Origin: Basidiobolus meristosporus CBS 931.73
Lineage: Eukaryota > Basidiobolomycota > Basidiobolomycetes > Basidiobolales > Basidiobolaceae
Assembly (NCBI GenBank): GCA_002104905.1
Contig: MCFE01000172.1
Coordinates: 62,001-126,000, forward strand
Direction: 5' to 3'
DNA length: 64,000 bases
Below, piece after piece: positions 11,462-24,000 of the stretch. The position numbers were made by a program, and so were the translations under genes. Under the pieces are notes generated by a model. The model did not search any database, was not told the origin of the DNA, and saw nothing but the letters and a program-made list of their open reading frames with translations. Numbering within the stretch: the stretch's first letter is position 1; each line of letters opens with the position of its first letter.

Positions 11462-14008
11462 TTACTGAGAGCCGAAGCATCTTTCCACCGATCTCTCGTC
11501 ATTTCCCCACCAGTATGGCATAGCTACGGTTTTGAATGCGCTAAAGAACAGAAAAATGCACAAGAGTGACAAATTATACCCTGTATCTGCTGCCGCCCCC
11601 ACGAGATAGTTGTACTTCTTCCATGTCTCATGGCGATACCGGAAGAAATAGAACATGCAGACGAAGCCACCAATGAACTGGGACAATGGTCCAGTGGAAA
11701 CGTTGCCGTAGAACACCTCCATATAAGAGGAGAAAATAGTGACGTTCCAGAGATCGAATCTCAATTTGGGGAATTTCTTGTGAAGGAGGTAAACAGCAAT
11801 TGGTGCCAATACTCCAAGCAAGAATCCCCACAAAAGAGGAGAATACATCGAGAGTTGGAAGAGGCGAGCTGGCCCCACGAGACCATACTGGACTGCAGAA
11901 TTATTGTAGCTGGTAGGGTTTTGGCCTGTCCACTGATTGAGGGGGTCTTTCTCGGTGCCATCAAGGTAGGGGCGCTTAGTATCGATTACCCAACGAATGA
12001 CGAGATAGTTGATGGGAATGCCAATGATATTTCCCCAGATTTGGGAGAAGAAGGTGGCTCTGGGTGGAATGTGCATGTAATGACCAATTTTCTGATCTTG
12101 AAGGATTGTCTGCGCTCTGTACCAGCATTGACCAGCGACGATTCGATAGACGAGAGATCCGATAGGATGTGTTCCAGGCGCAAGGTAGCCATAGATTAGT
12201 TCATTAAAGGTACCGACCGCGACCTGATAATTACTGATGGCATAAATGTATCCCATAGGGACTACAGTTGCTGCTCCCAGTACAACTCCGACAAGGTAGG
12301 TCCACCTAAACAGTCATTCGAGTTAAAACCGGTTTTCAACGGTCTTGAAAGATTGAACTTACCATGGAAGATACAAGTCTTGCGTGAGGATGAGAACGGT
12401 CATGGTGACGAAACAGCAGATAAACAGAAGGATATACCACCTAACGAAGATAAATCTGCATTAGATGCGCGCATGGAGATTAAATACCTTCTGCCTTACC
12501 AGAGGGGCACTTCGGGATAAGCAGCCATTAGCTTGTTAAGTCTATCGGGCTCGGCACGCTTCTGACGGTTGTATAGTCGTTTGATGGTTTTCCATATTTT
12601 AGGGCCAGCAAAGAGGCCAATATACATAAAGGCGGAAATAAAAGTGCAGTACCCAAAGAACAGCATCCTAGAAAAGCAGCTTAAGAGCATGAAGGGGCAT
12701 CGTGTATCTTGTCGTCACATACCACATTTGGTAGGTACCCATGTACACGGGTCCAAACTCCTCATAGGCGGTTTCATTAAACTTCATTTCGGCAGTCATC
12801 AGCTTTTGGAAAGGATATCTCTCTCCGCTAGCAGTAAAGAGTTTGTTCGACATGATAGGGAACTCTCTGCCTCTCCACAAATCCCCGAAGTACGACATGG
12901 GAACCAAGATCCACACACTGATGACAAAGGCCACAAAACCAGTTACCTGAGTCCACCATGGGTAGAGCATGATATTACTTGTGATATTAGCCCAGTCCAG
13001 AGTGAAGTTCAAGACACCCATGCCACCAAGGCCTGATCCCACAAACGATACAGTATCATTGTAAGGTGCAAACCAACACAACACTGCTAAACTTGAAGTG
13101 AAGGGGAAGATATATTGTGGAAAGAACTCCCAGACGAATACTCCCGCTAACACCATCCAAAAAACCTTCATTTGCTTTTTAGAGGTAGCATCCATCACCA
13201 TGTCACTGCGCAGGGTTCTATACAAGGTTGTCTGCATTAGTGCGGCAGGCCAGATGAGCTCAGGGTCGTAAATCAGGAAGTTCCTGGCGATGGCGGCGAA
13301 GGAATATCCAGTCCAGATAGTGGCAACCATCAATGCTGTAGGATGAGCGCATTAGATGCTTGGAGATAGTTGAAGATAAGCTCTTAAAACGTACCAATCG
13401 CACCTAGAGGGTGCATCTGCTCATGATAGAACAAGTCCTTGACGGAGACCACGATTTCACCCAAGTTGGAGGTTGCCCCCGAACTAGCACTAAGCGTAAT
13501 CAACACGTGCTCTTTGATTGAAAAAGGCCCAGGGTTGAGATTGAACTTGAAGCCGAAAACGTTGATCTCTTTCTCTGGAAGGAATCGATGCATCCAGTGC
13601 CCAGCCCAGTGAGTACAGATCTGCACGAAGAAGAGCGAGTATGGCGCATAAGTTGTTCGGAACCAAGTCAGCTGTGACACGAAGGCTCCGAGACCCACGA
13701 ATATGAAGGAAAGGACGAAATATCTGTTGGTCAAAAAAGGGCAAGAAGTAAGCATCGGCAAACCAGCCTTATGGGGAAGCTCGTTACCTGAAAGTTAGCG
13801 TTGGTAGCTCTGGGTTGTCCTCCATCGAAACAATATCCTTGACGATTTGTGGGATTCCTTCTAGTTCTGGGTCCTCCCCTTTCTCATCGGTTGAGATCAC
13901 CTTCTCCTCTGTCTTCAGGATCTCTTCATAATCAATCTTGTCTGTAGCTTTGTCCAGCTGTTTGTCGTTCTTCTTCAGATCCGAGGAAGCTATTTCCTGA
14001 GAGGTCAT
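11462..14008 (-). CDS. OPT-family oligopeptide transporter
   Basis: Plasma-membrane, proton-coupled importer of small peptides (or, in related members, glutathione or siderophore-like compounds). Exons on the minus strand: 14008-13788, 13723-13395, 13335-12723, 12667-12500, 12440-12363 and 12305-11462; they sum to 2253 nt, or 750 residues, the usual length for fungal OPT proteins. The start is the first ATG of the frame (MTSQEIAS). An acidic, lysine-rich cytosolic N-terminus of about 75 residues precedes many hydrophobic segments. The family signature NPGPFSIKEH is present in exon 2, and the C-terminus ends in a conserved PYWWGN region. All five introns are 55-64 bp and each junction restores a conserved reading frame, for example DLYLPW joined to WTYLVG. 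A 189-codon open frame on the opposite strand (11630-12199) is only an antisense shadow. Confidence 0.93.
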
Positions 14009-16105
14009 TGCTTGGAATATTCCTGCAAACAATTTCTGTGAGGCACAATGTTCGCCGTGGCTTGCTTATATATGAAGATGGTATGAGTTCATCGAGACCA
14101 GTACTTCCATCCACGCTAAATTTCCATCATCCGCAAAATTGGCTTGTTATGGCGTGATTCTTGTGAACTGTCTTAATTCTGATGAGGACTTCATCTGAAT
14201 GGAATAGCGCAGGGTAGCGTAGCGTCAGAGGCAAATAAGCAACTACCTCAATCTTATTCTACCAAAGTAGATCGGCATCCTGCCCATCTAGTGGATTTAC
14301 AATAAGCACGCTAGATGTGAGATGCATAAAAAATTCCCATAATTGGTTAAGGTAACATGGTGCGAAACCATAAAGGGTATCTTTTGCCTTTCTTCAATGA
14401 CTGCTGCGTTGGTTTGGCGAATGTCGACCATTGTTCTTCACGAATTATTAACATCAAGTGAGAAGCAAGTCGTGCTGGGGCGGCGGATACAAAGTACACG
14501 AGCACCATCAATGTGCTGATGCCGTAGTGCTTCTCCCGCCTCTTTTTCTGGGCCTTCTCGAAGGAGGTGAATGATGGTGCTTTCTAAGTATCCGGCTGCT
14601 CTTCAGGCAACTCTGATGGTCCGGAATTTGGTCATTTTCGGGAAATTTCCAAAAAGGGTCGAACTGTTCCACGAAGCCATTGGAGTCTTGGTTCTAATAA
14701 TCCCAATTCCCAAGATGCACTACGTGGCTGCATCGAACTACTTTGGCAAATGTTGTCAGAGTTGTGAAATATCACCAAACACTGTACAACGTTGAGCTTG
14801 ATTCTTGGTTACGAATCAAGCACCACACTGCGTTATTGGACGACGGAAGAAAATGATTCCTGGCAACTTACATTGAGTGAGGGAAGCCATTGGCTGCCGC
14901 CTTACAATGGGATTGATTGGAGATCCTTGTCATATACCAATAACGGTGGAGTGCCGTCAGGTTTTGCACTAGACCCATGAATATTCTGCAGGCTTGAAGC
15001 ACGTAAGTTCTGGTTGTGGGATCAAATGCCGAGGGTGGGAGTTAGGATGAGAGTGTCCTGGTAGCGGGATTCATGGAGGCGCTCCTGAATTCAATCCCAA
15101 GGAGCTCGGATCAGCATACCAATTTGACTTTTAAGCGCAATACGTGTTTGTCCTACCTGATAGGTGACTCTGTAGAGCTCACTCTAGCGAGGTATTTCAC
15201 ACTTTTAGTTGCGGGCGATTGGCGGCTGGGTTGAAATGCAACGTTCCATATTCTGCCATAGTACACCCATTGCTGATGCTGATGATCCTCCTGATTATTG
15301 GATTCGAAGTAAGCTACATCTTGCTACCCATTCTTCTGGCGGAGTCGATAGGTGCACTGAACGACTTCAAGGCCGTTCATGCCTAGACCTTGTAAGTCAG
15401 ATGATTCTCATTCGCCCTCTGATGACGACTTCCAGGTTTGCTCTAACCTTACAGCTAAAATCTCAATAGCTCGGAGCGAGCCCCAATTATTCAGCAAAAC
15501 CGCCGAATGAGGTCCAATATGGAAACTCTCTAATGCTTATTCTCAATCCCATTTAAAAATCAGTCGATTGTTAGTGAAGCTAGGCCGGATTATTAATCTA
15601 GCAGCTACACTCCTGAATCATATTTCTCGTGTAAGCCTCAAGTGGTGGCTTTGATATCCCCTAGTAAATGATCTTTGCTGAAGCAGAAAACGGTCCTTGG
15701 TAAATTGGTAGAAGATTGTAGGAAGAGCCTACAGGTAGGAAGGAGCAACATTTGATAACGAGTAGCCAGTTAGCGGTTTTCCGACAAATCTAATCCTCAA
15801 GATACACCCTTACAACTAGAGTTGTATGCTCAATACAGAACGACACTTTCAATGCTACATCCGTCTCTAAACAACACCAGTGCTTCCGACATCAGATCCT
15901 TGGTAAGTTTGAGCCACCTATGGAATCTAAAACACAATTTTAATCAAAATCCCGAGAATGAGGATTAGTCATGCGAATTTCGAGTCTCTAAGCGAAAATC
16001 TTGCAGATTCGCAGTTCTGTCGTAGGCAGGAGTTTTTGAAAAGCCCGAAATTATTCTTAGGCCTGACTGTGACTTGACCATAACTACTGTGAAGTAATCG
16101 CTAAA
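14009..16105. other. Intergenic between OPT transporter and CIA30 gene
   Basis: About 2.1 kb shared by two divergently transcribed genes, so it should hold both promoters. Plus-strand frames at 14571-14795, 14792-14980 and 15209-15469 have no recognisable family or convincing splice partners. I cannot exclude an unrecognised small gene around 14570-14980. Confidence 0.45.
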
Positions 16106-17075
16106 ATGTTCTCATTTCTCCGTCGTTCTGCAGATGTCTTACGTGAGGAGACTAGAAAAGGTAGGTCTATTTAGTTTTTCGCTTGTCAACGAAGCCCTGA
16201 TTGGAGCTGACTATTCTAATAATGTTAGCCATGACGTTTGAGAATATGAGATGGAGAAGAGAGCTTCCCATCCTAGAAATCAGTAAGAAGGAGGACCTCA
16301 ACAATTGGATTGTTGGTTCCGATAAAGACATTGGTGGTACGTAATGAATCTCCCCAACTTGGTTGGATCTCTGACACCAACGCAAACTATCTTCAGGTTT
16401 CTCTTCTGCCCAACTGGAACTTTCACCCGAGGGGAAAGGTAGGGTTCTTGTGACCACTTCATAGCCCGGGCCTCTTATAACATTTTCTGGGGTTAGGTCG
16501 TTTCCATGGACATCTCTCACTGGAGCTTCCTGAGCAACTCGATATCAAGAAGAGCGGCTATGCCGGACTTCGTTCGAAGGTATGTATCTAAGGACTATTT
16601 TTCTGGTGAAATGAGTGTCGCGCTAACTTGTTCGGATGATAGAATCCTCCCTCTACCCTGTGGGGTGCTCAATATTGGGACACTACACCGTTCCGCTACC
16701 TTGCTGTCCGTGTTAAAGGGGATCACCGGAAGTATTTCGTCAATCTTCAAACCGACGGGTACGTCAAAACTGATCTCTTTCAACATCGCTTATTCCTGAA
16801 AAAGCCTGGAGAGTGGGAGACGGTCATGGTAATTCACCACCACACAATCTAGCAGCCATTTCTGCGGCTGACCTTACCCATTCTAGATCCCCTTCCGCGA
16901 CTTCATCCTTACCAACAACGGAATTATCCAGAACCGCCAAGTGAACATGTATCGGGAAAAGGTCAAGAACTTCGGATTCTCCATCATTGACCGACAGGAA
17001 GGTCCATTTTCGTTGGAGATCGACTGGATCAAAGCCATGAATACTGAAGATACTGACGGCGACGTGGACATCTAA
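16106..17075 (+). CDS. CIA30-type mitochondrial complex I intermediate-associated protein
   Basis: Assembly factor of respiratory complex I (NDUFAF1/CIA30 family), acting in the mitochondrial matrix. Six exons: 16106-16160, 16229-16336, 16397-16438, 16497-16579, 16643-16828 and 16887-17075; 663 nt, 220 residues. The N-terminus MFSFLRRSADVLREETRK is basic and hydroxylated, like a mitochondrial presequence. The jelly-roll-like CIA30 core shows FENMRWRRELP, then GYAGLRSK, YRYLAVRV-type strands (PFRYLAVRVKGDHRKYFVNL), GEWETVMIPFRDFILTNNG and a final FGFSIIDRQEGPFSLEIDWI. All five introns are about 58-68 bp and each splice joins conserved segments. Presence of CIA30 implies that the organism has complex I, unlike the fermentative yeasts. 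Confidence 0.9.
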
Positions 17076-18018
17076 ATGGCAACCTCAATTCAGTTTTATG
17101 TATCAGCTGCCGTATCCTACTTGCATTCAATAACAATTGGCAATATATCGATGCTTTGTTTTCCGATCCTTCACAATGTACATTCATACTATCACTGAAA
17201 AGGCGTCCATTCAATAAACTGATACGTATGATCATCATAATATGATACCAAATCACGCCCAATCCGTCTAAGTTCATCCTTAAAGCTGTGACTTGCATGT
17301 CTGGGGGCGGAGACAAGCTACGTTTAGTCACGCACCCAGCAAAGATTTACCTGTGTGCTCCCGAGTTGTTTTCTTGCTTGCATGTACTCCGTCGTTCGGC
17401 TCCATGGGCGATGCAAGTTTGACCGATTCGTCTGACCATGAAATTTTCCACAATCAGTCATGGGAATTCGATATTTCCCATAGGTAGGAAATCACTATGA
17501 ATCCCATACTTATGGTCATTCAATCCACCACTATATGACCCATCCGAGCTCACGACAGATCCTTATCCGTCTTTATCGTGGTTGGAGTAAGCATTTCCGT
17601 GAAGTACCTACTGAGATTTGCTCTGCTGACACCCCATGTATTCAACCTATCGAGAGGTTACTCTCTGTGTAGAGTGGCCTCAATTTTTGGAAGCCGCTGA
17701 AGTGGCTTAAATTTAAAATCAAAGGCAGCGTTTGTAGGATATATGAATGATAGTAAGAAGTTGCAAGGACACCAACAAACTTCTCCGAAGTCAGATCAAT
17801 TCACCTGGCTAATTTCCCAAAATTTGGACTGATGTGAATGAAAACCGCTTTTCGGTGTTTTACTTTATTTCAGTGAATATATTCTATGAGTACTTACAAA
17901 ATTGTCGGCTCCAAAGAAGAACGGATGGTCGGTGGGAAAAAACTAATAGAGCAGAATGAAGGGTACATAAGAAACTGGGATGCGTTTGATCCTATGTAGC
18001 GGCGCTCATGGGTTGAGG
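17076..18018. other. Intergenic between convergent CIA30 and histidine kinase genes
   Basis: About 940 bases between two converging gene ends. No recognisable coding sequence; it should contain both 3' UTRs. Confidence 0.5.
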
Positions 18019-21000
18019 TTAGTTTTGGAGATGGAGGCTGCTTAGTGCAGTTCCTCTGGCCACCTCTGACATCACTTTGGTTAGGTTGTCTTTGTGGCAT
18101 GGTTTGGTTAAGCACATGTCCATTCCAGCAGCTAGACATTCCTCCTTGGTCTTCGACTGGGCGTCTGCAGTTAACGCAACAACCGGAATCCTACGCGGCA
18201 GAAGGTTTTCTTTTTCAAAATTACGGATCCTACGAGTGGCCTCGTATCCGTCACAGAGCGGCATCATCTTATCCATAAATATACATGCAAATCCGTTGGG
18301 CTTATCTTTGTAGGCGTCCACAACCTCCAGCCCATTATTAGTTACAGTCACATCGTAGCCCATTTTCTCCAGCATCCGAGTAATCAGCCGCTGTGCTACA
18401 AGATTGTCTTCAGCAACCAAAACGTGCATCCCCTTGCTACCCTTTTCGTTGGCCGATCCATTCTTCGATCTGGAGCCCTTGTCCGCAAGGGAAATCTTGG
18501 CTTTTTTCCGGGGTGTATGGCTGGGACTAACTGCCGTAGCGGTGGTGGCGGTAGCAACCGCGGGTAGGGAAAGTGGAACGACGGGAGGCGGGGCGGCTGT
18601 AGAAGTTTCGTCTACATAGTCAAGGTCGAACATCTCCATGACGCTCCTCAACAACTTAATTCTTCTTACCGGCTTTGTGATACGCCGGATTTTGGCTTGT
18701 CGTGAGCCAGGGAGCTCGTATTCGTCAACTTTCACGGATGATGGATAGGTCAATATCATGATTCTAAGGTCACGGATTAGATCCCAGCTGTCGGTTTCGG
18801 TAAGCTTCTCCCAAAGCTCGTTATCAACTATTGAGTCCAAGATCATTACATCGAAAGGTTGACCTTCGGCTGCCGCGCTTTTTATCTTATCCAGAGTCTC
18901 CTGCGTGCTCACACAGGTAACACAATAGAATGGAGTAAGGTAGTTAGCAATCATCGTGTTGATACACTGGTGGGAGTTGATCAAGAATTTAGGGTTCTCC
19001 TTAAAAGTACGGATCTGTGTGGTGAGAAGTTCGACCTCGGGAGCGCTCTTAATCGATGGCACAGATAACGACTCTTTCTTCAATGTCGCTGTGAACCAGA
19101 AGTTAGATCCCTTCTCCTTCTGACTAATCACACCAATCCGGCCCAGCATCAATTTGACAAGTTGAGAGCAAATGGACAGTCCTAGGCCCGTTCCACCATA
19201 CAATCGCGTGGTACTTCCGTCTACCTGGGAGAACGGTTGGAACAAATAGGCTTGTTCTTCAATGGTCATACCGATGCCCGTGTCCTCCACCTCTATCTTC
19301 AGAACGATGTCTTCATCACTTGGCGATTCTTGAATGATATGGCACCGCACTACGATGTATCCTTTATGCGTGAACTTGATTGCATTCCCCAACAGATTAA
19401 GTAAGATCTGTCTTAGCCGGTTCCCATCACCAATTAATATATTGGAGATATTCGGATCGACGTAGAATGCCACTTCAAGATTCTTCTTACTGACCAAGGT
19501 GATCAGAAGCTCGCACACGTCTCCCAAGAGATTTTCTATATTGAATGGTAACATCTCTAGTTCTACCTTACCTGCTTCAAGCTTTGAAAAATTCAACAGG
19601 TCGTCTACCACTTGCATCAATACATCGCACGATTGTTTGCACATTTCAATGTATTCCAATTGCTCCGCATTCAGTGGAGTATCCAGGAGGAGTGAGAGCA
19701 TACCCATCACTCCAGAGAAGGGTGTGCGTAATTCGTGAGACATATTAGCCAAAAAGTTGGATTTGAGACGTTGTTGTTGCTTCTGCTCGTCAATATCAGT
19801 ACACATGCCGAACCATTTAATTGGCGTACCACTAGAATCCTTGAGCGGCATGGCTCTGATAATGAACCAGCGATAAGCTCCACTGGCTCCCCGGATTCGG
19901 CATTCACATTCTAGCGTGAGGCCCTTTTGCAGACATACGGAATATTGCTGCTGGTGAATCTTCAAGTCGTCCTGGTGGATGCAGCTGGTCCATTTTGAGG
20001 TGGTTGCTTCTTCAAAGCTTTGCCCAGTATAGTTGCACCATGATGAGTTAACATAGTCAATGGTACCATCAGGATGGGCCGTGAACACTTGACATGGGAT
20101 ACATTCCAATAATAGCGAGTAACGTCGTTTACCATCCTCAACGTGGTAGAGCGCTTGTTTATGGCCGTTAATGTCCATCCACATGCTATACCAAGTATAT
20201 TTGCCATACTCGTCGCGTACGCAGACGTGCCGACCTAAGACCCATCTGTATTTTCCATCTCGTGAGAGCATTCGGAACTCCAGGTCACAGGGCTGTAGCT
20301 TACGAATAGACGATCTCCACTTGCTCATCATAGAATCTATGTCTTCTGGATGTATGAACTGGGACCAACCCCATTCCAAGAACTGACGTGAAGTAACACC
20401 AGTGAACTCCTCAATTTTGTCGTTTACAAACCAGCTGGATCCATCCCTATCGCCAATCCACACGACACACGGCAATGCGTTTACAAGAGTCAAGTAATGT
20501 TTCTTGGCCTGCTCTGTATCTCGCAGTTTGATTTGGATAGAGCGTAGAAGGGAAGCATTCACGAAACACAGTGCGATATGCTTGCACAGCAGCTGCATTT
20601 TCTGTAGGTTGTATTCCGCAACATCAGTATTTTCTATGTATAATGCACCGACCAGGTTGTTCTTATGAATCAGCGGAAAGACTACTGCATTGAATCTGCC
20701 ACCTATCGAGTTTCTCGTAATGTATTCCTGATCCTTTTTGGAGATGCTCTCTGGAAGTTCGTTGAGCATGTAGTCGAAGAACTCTACTGATTTGCTTGCA
20801 AGTGCCTTGTCCACAAGTGAAGCGCATACAAAGTTTACATCGTTGTATGGAATGGTGGGGCTTAGCACGAAAGAACCTTCGTCATGAGCCCATTTAGCAG
20901 TAACGGATAATTTCCCTTCATCAAATAGAATCAGACTCCCAGAGTAGATGGGGACATAGTGTAGCGTTTGTTTGAGGATCTGTTGGATCAAGGCTTCATA

Positions 21001-24000
21001 CTCCAACTCCGAAGATATTTGCTGGAGCGTCTCAACAAACTCGACCATCATCTTATCCGCTGGTAGAGTGTTATCCAAGGATGGTGTAACTTCAGGTTCG
21101 GTAGAGGTCGATGTGGAGGTAAGCTGTGTGGCAATGCTATTGCCGTGTGAATCATCTGTTTGGCACGCTACAGATGCAGTACAGACAATACCGGAAAGAG
21201 CTGGCAAGCTAGATATCCAATTGTCTTGCATACGTTGCAGCTGTTGAGCCTTCTCGTAGGCACCCCATCGACTATATGTTTTGATGGACTGGTCCAGAAC
21301 TGTCATTCCAACCGTAACATATCCTCTTCGGAATAAAAATTCTGCATAAAGTTCGTAAGCAAGTGCCTCGTAATGGACCAGTTTCAACCGACGTGACTGT
21401 TGTGCTGCTTGTTCGTAAAAGTCCATCGCTTTGATAGAATCCCCTTTTAACGCAGCCAGCTCTGCGTCTACAATTAGGAAGAGAGCAGTATGTGCACCAT
21501 ACACTTGGCCAAGTATCCATTTTTCGGTAATCTTCTGGTTCTCTAGGATGGTTTCTAGAGCTTCTGCTACCTGGCTATCATTAAGCTGCCCTTTACGGAT
21601 CAAGGCGGCGAGGGTGAGGGAATGAAGACAGACAGCCCATTTCCGGAAGTTGTCAATGGCAACTGTACTATCAGGGAGTTCTTTGCTTCGTCGAACTGCG
21701 TCTAATGCCTCCTGGTAATAACCCAAGAAATAGAATGCGATCACTCGGGTTCTCAGATGCCATATGAGCGAGTGGTTAAACCTGGGCTCGCTGATCATAA
21801 CGTGGAGAAGATTCTCTTCAAAGAATTGACCGTCGTCGAAGATTAGGTTCACTGAGCCACGAATGCATTTCCCTTGCAATGCTAGCACAAGTCTAGAAAT
21901 GCTAGTAATAGCATATGTCAAGTTGTTGTCTGGGTGCAGTTTGAGCAACTCTAAGCTGCTTGCTTTAGCATCCTTCAAAACGTCGCAAAGTGGGAATCCT
22001 AAAAAGAACTTATTGATGGCAGCCATGCCAGAGGATAACGCTGAAATTTTCATATTGCCAGCGGCAACTGCCAACTCTTGTGATTGTCTCAAGAAGGTCA
22101 GTCCATGGTAGGGATCATTCTTCATGTGGTTTGTATATGTTGCAAAGAGCATATATACTTTGGCTTTGATATCTGGCCCTGCGAATTTCTTGGCCACACG
22201 AAGTCCGAACTCTCCACATTCGTAGGCGAACTCTCCCTTCTCAAACATCTGTGCATAATGTGCACCAAAGTAAGTGAAAGCCTCACAGGAATGCGCACTA
22301 AGTCCATGTTTCAACGTCAATTTGATCATAATAGCAGTGATAACTATATGCAAATGACGAAGCCAGAAGATATACGGTGAATGAAGGGTTGGCGTCAAGA
22401 AATCCATTAAGATCAACACCTGTGGTTGGTCACACCATTTAAGGCGCTCCTCCAACGTCTTGATGTTGGCTAAGAGAGGCTCATTCTCGACTTCCTCCAC
22501 AATAGTGTTCACCTCAGCCTCCGAAGGATGCTTGTTAACCTCAAAGCCAAACTCGTGCAAGCATTTTAAAATTGTCTGTATGGCCTCCTCGAATTGATTG
22601 GTGGACATCTGTACTTCATAAATATGTGTATATACTTGACACTTATGAATCAGAGTCTTCGCCTCCGACAATAATTGATTTAGCATCTTGGAAGCTTCTC
22701 CGAACTCCTGGCAAACGCTAAGCATTTCCGCGCATTCGAGCATTAGTGAAAATGACTCCTCATATGAGCAATCGATTCTTTCACTCAGGGAAGAAGGATC
22801 CAGCAAGGTAATGGCTTTCTGATAGTAAATAAGCGAGTTCTCTAGTGCGCCAAGAGCTTTAGCTTTGGCACCGGCAGCGGCCAAACACCTTCTATAATCG
22901 GAACGATCCTCAAGCTGATTGATAAGGTTGAGCGCCTGTGTAAAATGATCCGCAATCTGGAAGACATTGATATCGTTTTGCTTCAGTAACAACTGTCCAA
23001 TATTTAGGTGAAGTCGGCTTTTGGTGTCCTTATCCAATAGCTCACGAGAGGCTTCTTGAATGATGTCGTGCAAGAAGTAATACCAGTCTTCTCCAGGAAA
23101 GTATCTAATAAACCCTTCATCGATAGCAATTTGCAGTAGCTCCTGGGTGGGAAACGGCGGTTGGAGCAGGGAGTGCAATAAGTGAGCTCCAAATGTGTGA
23201 CCAATAGTACCGGCATAAGCCAACAACGTTTGTAGATCTTTCTTGATATTGCGAAGGCAACGAACCAGCAAATTAAAATCGATGACGTTGACGATCTTGC
23301 TGGCAATATCATCTAACTTCCAGTCCCAGCGCTTAGTGTCGTAGTTGAATTGGATACGTTTCTCACGGTACAGGGCAATAAGTATTTGCGATAAAGCAAA
23401 TGGATTCCCTTTGGCAGTAGCACAGCAAGCTACTAAAGAATCGATAGAATCCACTTCTTGAGAGACGGTGTCTGCAATGAACTTTCGGACGTCCAACTCG
23501 CGCAAAGGAGCTAATGGAATCTCGGTCACTTTGACATCGTGATTAATCAATTCTTGAATCCATTTATTTTCTCTATCAGCCTCTCGCCTAGCTGCGATCA
23601 CTAATAGTCGTCCACAGTTGTTCTTCATCAGATATGAAAATAGGCTTAGCGTTGCTCGACTGGCACACTCCAATTTGTCCAGGAAACACGTCAATGTGAT
23701 ATCAAGGTTGGTGATTGCTCGAACCAGACTAAGGTAAGTAGTACAGAACCGCATATGTGACTGAGCAGGTGGAAGCGGCTCTACTGGAGGGTGGTGCGTA
23801 CCCACTACCATTTTCAGCTCGGGAATATCGTCCAATAGTATACTAACGTTGTTAGGGATTTGGGTCATAATGGAGATTCTCAGTTTCTGAAGCTCCTCGT
23901 CGGAACATTTGATGATTTCCTTGATGGTGCTTCGCAGGCATTGTGTGATCGCACCAAGGGGATAATGGCGCTTACACCTGCAAGATACAAAGATACCATG

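Noticed and set aside
11630-12199. 189-codon plus-strand open frame
   Set aside because: Antisense to the last OPT exon, with no family resemblance of its own.
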